Shown piece after piece: positions 56,531-64,000 of a stretch of DNA of 64,000 nt (position 1 is the stretch's first letter; every line of letters starts with the position of its first letter). The notes under the pieces are model-generated. The model had not been told where the DNA came from. It saw nothing but the letters and a program-made list of their open reading frames with translations, and made no database searches. Source of the DNA: Sphingomonas daechungensis (GTDB taxonomy: Bacteria; Pseudomonadota; Alphaproteobacteria; Sphingomonadales; Sphingomonadaceae); assembly GCF_014489495.1 (NCBI RefSeq), contig NZ_CP060780.1, forward strand, positions 2,677,001 to 2,741,000, written 5' to 3'. A program made the translations under genes and the position numbers.

Positions 56531-56983
56531 ATGGCAGGACGCTATTTTGACGAATGGCAGGTCGGAGACCGCGTCGAGCATGCGGTGTCCCGGACGGTCA
56601 CCGAGACCGACAACCTTCTTATCTCCGCCCTCACCTACAACCCGCAGCCGCTGCACATCGATCACGAGGCGGCCGCAAGGACCGAGTTTGGCCAGCCGTT
56701 GGTGAACTCTGTGTTCACGTTTGGGCTGATGGTCGGGGTCAGCGTCAGCGACACGACGCTGGGGACGCTTGTCGCCAATCTTGGCTACGACAAACTGACT
56801 TTTCCGAAACCGGTGTTCGTCGGCGATACGCTGCGGTCGGAGACGGAGTGCATCGACCTTCGCGAAAGCAAGTCGCGGCCGAACGCAGGCATCGTCACCT
56901 GGGCGCATCGCAGCTTCAACCAGCGTGACGAAATCGTCTGCGAATGCACTCGCTCCGCCTTGATCCTGAAGACTCCGCAATGA
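56531..56983 (+). CDS. MaoC-family acyl-CoA hydratase
   Basis: The 150-residue hot-dog protein starts [19 protein letters not shown]. The hydratase motif is [21 protein letters not shown] (Asn/Asp-His catalytic pair), followed by [16 protein letters not shown]. It resembles mesaconyl-CoA-hydratase-like MaoC proteins, which pair with CoA-ester lyases. Its TGA overlaps the ATG of the lyase gene, so the two are coupled. Confidence 0.9.
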   Translation: MAGRYFDEWQVGDRVEHAVSRTVTETDNLLISALTYNPQPLHIDHEAAARTEFGQPLVNSVFTFGLMVGVSVSDTTLGTLVANLGYDKLTFPKPVFVGDTLRSETECIDLRESKSRPNAGIVTWAHRSFNQRDEIVCECTRSALILKTPQ

Positions 56984-57810
56984 GCGAACCTCGCAGCTGG
57001 CTGTTCGTGCCGGCGGACAGCGAGAAAAAGATCGGCAAGGCGATCGAAAGCGAGGCCGACGCCGTCATCTTCGACCTCGAGGACAGTGTTGCACCGGCCC
57101 AGAAGTCAGCCGCGCGCCAGATCCTGAAGGACCTCGGGAAACGCTCCGGCGGCCCGCAATGGTGGGTCCGGATCAACCCGCTCCGCACGGACGAGCATCG
57201 CAAGGATCTCGACGTCATTGGCATCGCCGACATCCACGGCATCGTCCTGCCTAAGGCCGAAGGCGGAGCAGATGTCGCGGAGCTTGCACATCGCACCGGC
57301 AACATCCCGATCCACGCCATCGTGACCGAGACGGCGGCAAGCCTGTTCGGAATGCTGAGCTATCGCGATCCCAAGTCTTCGCTCGCGGCCATGAGCTGGG
57401 GCGCGGAAGACCTTTCGGCCGCGTTGGGCGCTTCGTCGAAGTATGACGCGGACGGCACTCTCAGCTACACCTACAAGCTCGCCCGCTCGCTGTGCCTGGC
57501 CGGAGCCGTTGCGGCAGGAGTGCAGCCGGTTGACGGCGTTTTCTCTGACTTCCGCGACGACGCCGGCCTGCTGGCGGAGGCCCAGGCAGCGGCGCGCGAA
57601 GGCTTCACCGGCAAGCTTGCCATCCACCCCGCTCAGGTCGGCGTGATCAATGCCGCTTTCACCCCAACTGCCGACGAAGTGTCGCACGCGCGCGCTATTG
57701 TCGATGCGTTCGACGCCGACCCCGATGCCGGCGTCTTGTCCATCAGTGGCCGGATGGTCGACCGGCCGCATCTCGTTCAAGCGCGGAGAGTTCTCGACCG
57801 GGCACGTTAA
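56980..57810 (+). CDS. HpcH/HpaI-type CoA ester lyase
   Basis: The 276-residue TIM-barrel lyase has [37 protein letters not shown] (metal-binding Glu-Asp), [27 protein letters not shown] and [16 protein letters not shown]. This matches citrate-lyase beta / malyl-CoA lyase relatives. Together with the MaoC gene upstream it suggests beta-methylmalyl-CoA- or citramalyl-CoA-type chemistry. The start overlaps the MaoC stop (ATGA). Confidence 0.9.
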   Translation: MSEPRSWLFVPADSEKKIGKAIESEADAVIFDLEDSVAPAQKSAARQILKDLGKRSGGPQWWVRINPLRTDEHRKDLDVIGIADIHGIVLPKAEGGADVAELAHRTGNIPIHAIVTETAASLFGMLSYRDPKSSLAAMSWGAEDLSAALGASSKYDADGTLSYTYKLARSLCLAGAVAAGVQPVDGVFSDFRDDAGLLAEAQAAAREGFTGKLAIHPAQVGVINAAFTPTADEVSHARAIVDAFDADPDAGVLSISGRMVDRPHLVQARRVLDRAR

Positions 57811-57821
57811 AGGAGGCCGAT

Positions 57822-58915
57822 ATGGCGACGACAGCTGAACCCAACACCACTTCGCCACATAGTCATGCCCCAACGACCGCGAAGGGATGGGGCACGGACG
57901 CGCCCGATCAGCCGCTCCGCCCGATGGAGTTCGAGCGTCGCGCGCTTCGGCCGAACGATGTCGCGATCAAGATCACCTACGCCGGCATTTGCCACTCCGA
58001 CCTCCACACCTGCCGCAACGACTGGGCGGAAGCCGCTACCCGGTGATCCCCGGTCACGAGATCGTCGGAGAGGTCACGGCCATCGGCGACGAAGTCACCC
58101 GCCACCGCGTCGGCGACACGGTTGCGGTAGGCTGCATGGTCGATAGCTGCATGGAGTGCGACCAGTGCCTCGAAGGTTGGGAAGTCTTCTGCCGCAAGGG
58201 CTGCGTCCAGACCTACAACAGCGCCGACTACCACGACGGCACGATCACGAAGGGCGGCTACACCGACCACATCGTCGTCCGCGATCACTTCTGCTGCAAG
58301 GTGCCGGAAGGCATGGACGTCACCAAGGTGGCGCCCTTGCTGTGCGCAGGCATCACGACCTATTCGCCGTTGCGCCAATACAACGTTGGGCCGACCACGA
58401 AGGTCGCCGTCGTCGGCCTCGGCGGACTCGGCCACATGGGCGTGAAGCTGGCGGCGGCGATGGGGGCGCATGTGACCATGATCACTACTACCCCGAGCAA
58501 GGGCGAGGACGCTCGCGCCCTGGGCGCCCACGACGTGATCATCTCGACGGATGCCGAGCAGATGAAGGCGGCGGCGACGCGCTTCGACTTCATCCTCAAC
58601 ACCATCCCGGTCAGCCACGAGATCGACGGCTATCTCCAGCTGCTCGGCCGATCGGGGCGAATGGTGATCGTCGGCGCGCTGACGCCGATGCCCGGCTTCA
58701 CGGGGTTCAATATCATCTGGTGGAACCGCGCGGTCGGCGGTTCGGCCATCGGCGGCATTCCCGAGACGCAGGAGATGCTCGATTTCTGCGCCGCGAAGGA
58801 CATCTACCCGGACGTCGAATTCATCCGCATGAACCAGGTGAACGAGGCCTATGAGCGGCTGCTCAAGAACGACGTCCGCTACCGCTTCGTCATCGACATG
58901 AGCCACGGCCTATGA
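57822..58915 (+). CDS. zinc-dependent NAD(P) alcohol dehydrogenase (frameshifted)
   Basis: A medium-chain dehydrogenase of about 364 residues in the YahK/cinnamyl-alcohol group. It has zinc ligands in ITYAGICHSDLHTCRNDW and GHEIVGEV, structural zinc DSCMECDQCLEGWEVFC, and cofactor motif GLGGLGHMGVKLAAAMG. One G lost near 58026 breaks the frame; repair gives NDWGGSRYPVIPGHE. A strong AGGAGG precedes the ATG. The stop overlaps the start of the acetyl-CoA synthetase gene. Confidence 0.87.
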
Positions 58916-60854
58916 GTGAAGCGATCCATCCAGTTCCCGAAGGGTTTGGTGCAAGGATCGGCCCGGCCGAGCTCGACGCACTTTACGCGATCGCAGACGC
59001 CGACCCCCATCGGCACTGGATGGAGCAGGCAAACCGGCTGGATTGGTATCAGGCGCCCGAACAATCGGGGACTGGTCGTTCAACGAGGACGATTTCCACA
59101 TCCGCTGGTACGCCGACGGAAAGCTCAACCTCTCCGTCAATTGCCTCGACCGGCACCTCGCCGAGCATGGGGACCGCACCGCCATCATCTTCGAGGCGGA
59201 CGAACCCGGCGAGGGCCGGTCGATCACTTATCGCGAGCTTTACGAAGAGACCTGCCGCTTCGCGAACTTGCTGAAACAGCGCGGCGTCCGGCGCGGCAAT
59301 CGCGTCATGATCTACATGCCGATGATCCCCGAGGCGGCGGCGGCGATGCTCGCCTGCGCGCGGATCGGCGCGATCCACTCGGTCGTATTCGGCGGCTTCT
59401 CGCCGGAAAGCCTCGCCGGCCGCATCGCGGATTGCGATGCCTGCGCGGTGATCACGGCCGACGAGGGCGTGCGCAGCGGCAAGATCATTCCCTTGAAGCG
59501 GAACGTCGATGCCGCACTCGAGCACCGTGACGTTCAGTCTGTGATCGTGGTCACGAGAACCGGCGCCGATGTTCCCATGAAGGATGGCCGCGACGTCAGT
59601 TTTTCGGCGATGCGCGACGAACTTTCGTCCGAGTGCGAGCCGGAAGTGATGGACGCGGAGGACCCGCTATTCATCCTCTATACTTCGGGATCGACGGGAA
59701 AGCCGAAAGGCGTGGTCCACACCACCGGCGGCTATTCCGTGTGGGCGGCGACCACTTTCGACTGGATCTTCGATCACCGCGACAATGATATCTTCTGGTG
59801 TACCGCCGACGTCGGGTGGATCACCGGGCATACCTATGTGGTCTACGGCCCGCTGATGAATGGCGCGACCAGCGTGATGTTCGACGGGGTGCCGAACTAT
59901 CCGGACTTCGGTCGATTCTGGGAGACGGTGGACCGGCTCGGCGTCACCATCTTTTATACGGCGCCGACAGCCATCCGGGCGCTGATGCGCGAGGGCGACG
60001 AGCCGGTGAAGCGGCACAGCCGCAAGTCGCTGCGCCTGATCGGCACGGTCGGCGAGCCGATCAACCCGGAAGCCTGGGAATGGTATTGGCGCACGGTCGG
60101 CGACGGTCGCTGCCCCGTCGTCGACACCTGGTGGCAGACTGAGACCGGCGCGGCGCTGATCTCGCCGCTTCCCGGAGTGACCGCGCTCAAGCCCGGCTCG
60201 GCGACCAGGCCCCTGCCCGGCATTCGCCCGATGCTCGTCGACGCCGAAGGCACGGAATTGCACGGCGCGACTAGCGGCAACCTGTGCATCACGGCGTCCT
60301 GGCCAGGGCAGATGCGCACGGTTTGGAACGACCACCGCCGCTTCTTCGAGACCTATTTCACCACTTATCCCGGCAAGTATTTCACCGGCGACGGCTGCCG
60401 CCGGGACGAGGACGGCTATTACTGGATCACCGGCCGCGTGGACGATGTGATCAACGTGTCCGGCCACCGCGTCGGGTCGGCAGAAGTCGAAAGCGCCTTG
60501 GTCGCCCACGAGCTGGTCGCCGAGGCCGCGGTCGTCGCCTTTCCGCACGACATCAAGGGTCAGGCCATTCACGCCTACGTGACGCTGAATGCTGGCGAGG
60601 AGGGCAATGACGAGCTTCGGCGCGAGCTGAACCAACAAGTCCGGCGCGAGATCGGCGCGCTGGCCGCGCCCGAGCGAATCCAGTTCACGCCGGCGCTGCC
60701 GAAGACTCGATCGGGGAAGATCATGCGCCGCATCCTGCGCAAGATCGCAGAGGGCGAAACGGCGGGCTTCGGGGACACGTCGACGCTGGCCGACCCGACC
60801 GTCGTCGATCAACTGCTTGCCGGAGCGCGGGAGTTCTCGAAGACCCCCGCCTAA
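58912..60854 (+). CDS. acs: acetyl-CoA synthetase (frameshifted near the N-terminus)
   Basis: An AMP-forming ligase of about 647 residues. It has [18 protein letters not shown], the P-loop [43 protein letters not shown] and the C-terminal Lys motif [11 protein letters not shown]. The first 52 residues ([13 protein letters not shown]) are in another frame; one G lost near 59066 explains this ([11 protein letters not shown]). It activates acetate, possibly propionate. Coupled to the preceding alcohol dehydrogenase gene by ATGA overlap. Confidence 0.9.
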
Positions 60855-60907
60855 GCGCTTGCGGCTCCGCGTGCAGGCGCTAACCCTACATCCGTAGGGG
60901 GAGCAGG

Positions 60908-62543
60908 ATGTCGGAACAAAAGCCCTGGACGATGAAGCGCGTCGTCGCCGCCTCTTCGGCGGGACCGCGTTCGAATGGTACGACTTCTTCATCTTCGGTT
61001 CGCTTGCGACGACCATCCAGAAGGTCTTCTTCGCCGGGCTCGACCCGACCGCGGGACTGGTCGCTGCGCTCGGCCTCTTTGCGGCGGGCTTCGCGTTCCG
61101 GCCCCTCGGTGCCCTGATCTTCGGCGTCGTCGGCGATCGGCTTGGGCGGAAAGGTGCCTTCCTCGCCACCGTCAGCCTAATGGGCGCGTCGACTTTCCTG
61201 ATCGGCATCCTGCCGACCTATGCGACGGCCGGCATCATTGCGCCTCTCCTGCTGATCCTGCTCCGCATCCTTCAGGGCGTCGCGCTCGGGGGCGAATATG
61301 GCGGCGCCGCGATCTACGTAGCCGAGCATTCGCCGGACGACCGACGCGGAGAGATGACGGGCTGGATCCAGATCACGGCATCGCTCGGACTGATCGCGGG
61401 CTTGCTCGTCATCCTCGGCACCCGCAGCGCCGTCGGTGAAGACGCGTTCCTGGCCTGGGATGGCGGATACCGTTCCTCTTCTCGGTGCTGCTGCTGATCG
61501 TCTCGGTCTGGCTCCGCTTCAAGCTGTCGGAGAGCCCCGCCTTCGCGAAGCTCAAGGAAGAAGGCGAGATCTGCCATGCGCCGCTGCGCGAGGCGTTCGG
61601 CCGCTGGGAAAATCTGAGGCGCGTGCTCATCGCCTTCTTCGGTATCATGTGCGCGCAGGGTGCCGTCTGGTACCTCAGCTTTTTCTACATCCAGGTGTTC
61701 CTGACCAAGTCGCTCGGTGTGCCGGAGCCAACCAAGGACGCGCTGGTGCTGGCGATGACCGTCGTCAGCGCGCCGCTTTACGTCTTCTTCGGCTGGCTCA
61801 GCGACCGGATCGGCCGCAAGCCGGTGATGATCGGCGGAATGCTTTTGGCCCTGGTGGCCTATCTGCCAGGTTTCCATGGCATGGCGGCAGCGGCGAACCC
61901 GGCATTGGTCGAGGCGCAGAGGGCGCAGCCGGTCGTCGTGTACACGGATCCTTCGACCTGCTCGGTCCAATTCGACCCTGCGGGGACGCGGCAGTTCAAG
62001 ACAGCTTGCGACATCGGCAAAAGCCTGCTCGCCGGAACGGGGATTTCCTACCGCGAAACGCGATCTGACGACGGCCGCACCGTCGTCGCGGTGGGCGATG
62101 AGAGGATCGAAATTCCGGACGGTGGCGCGCTGTCCGGACCGGAGCTCAAGGCGCTCAAGGACGACACGGGCAAGACGCTGAAGGCGGCGCTAACAGCCGA
62201 AGGTTATCCGGCAAAAGCCGACCCGGCGCGAATGAACATCCCGGTGATGTTCTTCTGGCTGATGGTTTTCGCCGTGGCTTCGACCGCCTTGTACGGACCG
62301 CAGGCGGCCGCGCTGGTCGAGATGTTCCCGACGAATATCCGCTACACGGCAATGTCCCTGCCCTATCACGTGGGAACGGGCTGGGTCGGGGGCTTCTTGC
62401 CAGTCACCAGCTTCGCGCTCGCGACCATAACAGGGAATGTCTACGCCAGCCTGTGGTATCCGGCCGTCTTCACCTTGATTTCGGTGGTGGTCGCGCTGCT
62501 GTTTATCCGGGAAACGCGCGGCAAGCCGCTGGACGAGATTTAG
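60908..62543 (+). CDS. MHS-family MFS transporter (frameshifted)
   Basis: A metabolite/proton symporter of about 546 residues. It has GTAFEWYDFFIFGSLATTIQ after repair, FRPLGALIFGVVGDRLGRKGAF, LQGVALGGEYGGAAIYVAEH and the repeat WLSDRIGRKPVMIGG. Frame breaks near 60961 and 61462 (G-runs) need one base each. A soluble insert of about 100 residues (VYTDPSTCSVQFDPAG onward) lies before the last helices, as in several alphaproteobacterial MHS proteins. It follows the acetyl-CoA synthetase gene and may carry a carboxylate. Confidence 0.85.
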
Positions 62544-62547
62544 CCCG

Positions 62548-62775
62548 TCAGACCAGCTTGAGCTTCCTGGCGACGAAGATCGGTCCCACCACTGTCAGGG
62601 CGATACCGGCGAGCGAACAGAACCCAAGCCAGATTGCCATGGCCGTCCCGCCAGCTTCGTACATCGCGTAAAGCACCGGCGCCGCGAGAACGAAGCCGCG
62701 GACTTCGTTGGCGACGAACAGCGCCAGGCCCGCCTTGACGAGCAATTTGGTCGCGACGGATAGTCTCTCTCGCAT
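62548..62775 (-). CDS. small membrane protein
   Basis: The 75-residue protein has two hydrophobic stretches (LLVKAGLALFVANEVRGFVLAA and AIWLGFCSLAGIALTVVG) and a basic end (ARKLKLV). I recognise no family. It lies 66 bases after pgl on the same strand and ends 4 bases after the MHS gene. Confidence 0.65.
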   Translation of the reverse strand: MRERLSVATKLLVKAGLALFVANEVRGFVLAAPVLYAMYEAGGTAMAIWLGFCSLAGIALTVVGPIFVARKLKLV

Positions 62776-62841
62776 GCCGGCATTGTGCCGCCGAACACTT
62801 GAGAAATGATTGATGCCGCCCGCGAGGGCGCGCGAGCTTGC

Positions 62842-63542
62842 TTACGGCGCCCAGTGAATGTCGATCGGCTGCTCGGCCTCGGCCAGCACGCGGCCGATCG
62901 GGAGCTTCGAGCTTTGTCCATCTTCGATGGCCCCTCGAGCATTTCGCGCTTGTCGTTGCCGACGAGCGTGATCAGCACGGTCCGCGCCGAAAGGATCGCG
63001 GCGCGAGTCAGCGTGACACGAGCGACCGGCGCATCCTCAGGCAGGGGGTCGGGCATGACGCCGACCGCACGCCGAGCTTTCGGAGCGTCGAGCGCGTCCT
63101 GGAGATCGGGTCCTGCGAAGATCGACGCGGTATGGCCATCCTCGCCAACACCAAGCCACACGAGGTCGGGTGGCCAGGGCAGGTCCTGCAGACGCGCGTC
63201 CGCGGAATTGCCGGCAAGGCGGTAGTCGGGGATGTCGCCAGTGATCGGGATCACACGTGCGCCGACGGGCAGAAATGTCTGCGCGATGGCGCGGACGTTA
63301 CTTCGCTCATCGTCCATCGGTACCAGCCGCTCATCGGTCGGAATGATCGTCACCTGCTTCCACGGCAGCTTCTTCGCGGCGAGCGCCTGAAGGATCGGCT
63401 TTGCAGTGCCGCCACCGGGGACGGCGATCAGCGAGGAGCCGCGCGCGTCCAGCGCGCTTTCGATGATGAAACCAATGTCGCCGGCAACGGCCTCCGCCAG
63501 CTCCGCAGCGTCATCATAGTCCCACCATTCGGCTTCAATCAT
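62842..63542 (-). CDS. pgl: 6-phosphogluconolactonase (frameshifted near the C-terminus)
   Basis: A lactonase of about 234 residues in the NagB-like fold: AVPGGGTAKPILQALAAKKLPW, the IIPTDERLVPMDDERSN signature and LVWLGVGEDGHTASIF. One G lost near 62930 breaks the end; repair gives LEGAIEDGQSSKLPIGRVLAE and a DIHWAP end at 62842. It hydrolyses 6-phosphogluconolactone in the Entner-Doudoroff or pentose phosphate route. A TonB-like gene ends one base upstream. Confidence 0.88.
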
Positions 63543-63543
63543 C

Positions 63544-64000
63544 CTAGTTCGCCTGCCTGTATGCCATTTGAGAAGGCACGGGCTCGCCGCGCCGATTGTA
63601 GGCGGGCCTATACACGAATCTCGCGCTGACCAATCGGCAAGTCATGTCGTCGACAGCCGGATCGCCGCTCGACTGGTAGATTTTGCACCCCGCGACGCGT
63701 CCGTTCGGCAAGACCGTGAACATGACGAACGGCGATGCGCCGTTGGACAGCCTCTGCCGAAGCTCGGGCGGATAGTCGCGACTGCGCAGGCTCGGCGTCA
63801 GCAGTTGCGCGCGGGAGACGATGCCGTCCCCGCCTCCGCCGGTCCCACTGCCGGAACCGCCTGATCCTGTTCCACTGCCCGTGCCGCCAGCGCCGGTGCC
63901 CGGTCCAGCAACGTTGGACGCGCCCTGCGTTGGCGCCGTACCCTGGTTGGGGGTTTCGCTGGCATTCACTGGAACGGGGACCGGCAGTTCGATCTTCGGC
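63544..64000 (-). CDS. TonB-like C-terminal domain protein (partial at window edge)
   Basis: The open frame runs off the right edge. The visible part has a Pro/Val stretch (PVPVPVNASE), a Gly/Ser-rich linker (GTGSGTGSGGSGSG) and a TonB C-terminal domain: YPPELRQRLSNGASPFVMFTVLPNGRVAGCKIYQSSGDPAVD, quoted in family order, ending RFVYRPAYNRRGEPV. It probably spans the periplasm from an inner-membrane anchor beyond the window. Confidence 0.82.
   Translation of the reverse strand, partial: PKIELPVPVPVNASETPNQGTAPTQGASNVAGPGTGAGGTGSGTGSGGSGSGTGGGGDGIVSRAQLLTPSLRSRDYPPELRQRLSNGASPFVMFTVLPNGRVAGCKIYQSSGDPAVDDMTCRLVSARFVYRPAYNRRGEPVPSQMAYRQAN

Noticed and set aside
59667..61208. 513-residue open frame antisense to acs and the MHS transporter
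   Set aside because: Antisense to clear enzyme motifs, with low-complexity composition.
1..64000. CRISPR array or rRNA operon
   Set aside because: No series of regularly spaced repeats and no rRNA-like sequence was seen.

Overview
The window looks like chromosome of a sphingomonad-type alphaproteobacterium. It is GC-rich, carries TonB-dependent receptors, DUF2171/DUF3237/DUF3297/DUF4402 proteins, a Psp operon and a branched-chain keto-acid dehydrogenase operon, and its best-recognised proteins resemble Sphingomonadaceae relatives. This is inferred from protein content; no rRNA is present.

Layout. (1) 118-193 is tRNA-Thr(TGT). Its last 20 bases recur exactly at 39891-39910. A tyrosine integrase lies just inside the tRNA copy and an AlpA-type regulator just inside the other, so 174-39910 reads as a ~39.7-kb integrative element with attL and attR. 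(2) 2.9-31.7 kb is cargo: alpha/beta and epoxide hydrolases, SDRs, enoyl-CoA hydratase-like proteins, isochorismatase-like hydrolases, a nitronate monooxygenase, tautomerase, pirin, cupin, FMN reductase, two transport proteins (MFS, TonB receptor) and a large signalling set (two FixJ-type receivers, a sensorless kinase, a MEDS protein and two related multi-PAS kinases). Most transcription units in this part are preceded by one recurring element, consensus GAYACCAWMGTSCAATCG, often the right arm of a dyad and often about 50-90 bases before the start codon. I read it as the operator or promoter of one dedicated regulon. (3) 32.1-39.0 kb is a defence-like block on the minus strand: a class 2 OLD nuclease plus UvrD-like helicase pair (Gabija-like), and upstream of it a cassette of a membrane protein, an ImmA/IrrE peptidase, a beta-family protein and two unrecognised small proteins. 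(4) From 39.9 kb the sequence is ordinary core genome: exonuclease III, threonine synthase, a zinc-type CDF exporter next to a ZnuD-like receptor, pspABC, bkd E1alpha/E1beta/E2, a homodimeric E1-like TPP enzyme, MaoC, a CoA-ester lyase, an alcohol dehydrogenase, acetyl-CoA synthetase, an MHS transporter, 6-phosphogluconolactonase and a partial TonB.

Sequence quality. About 30 single-base losses interrupt genes, including housekeeping ones (thrC, bkd E1beta, acs, pgl). Nearly all sit in G or C runs, and adding one base restores the family sequence. I treat these as probable base-call errors and annotate each gene across the shift.

How the genes may work together. The cargo looks like an uptake, conversion and detoxification module for a hydrophobic or electrophilic carbonyl, epoxide or ester compound, sensed by PAS/MEDS/FixJ proteins that act through the shared dyad. 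The substrate cannot be told from sequence. The defence block and the integration genes complete the island.
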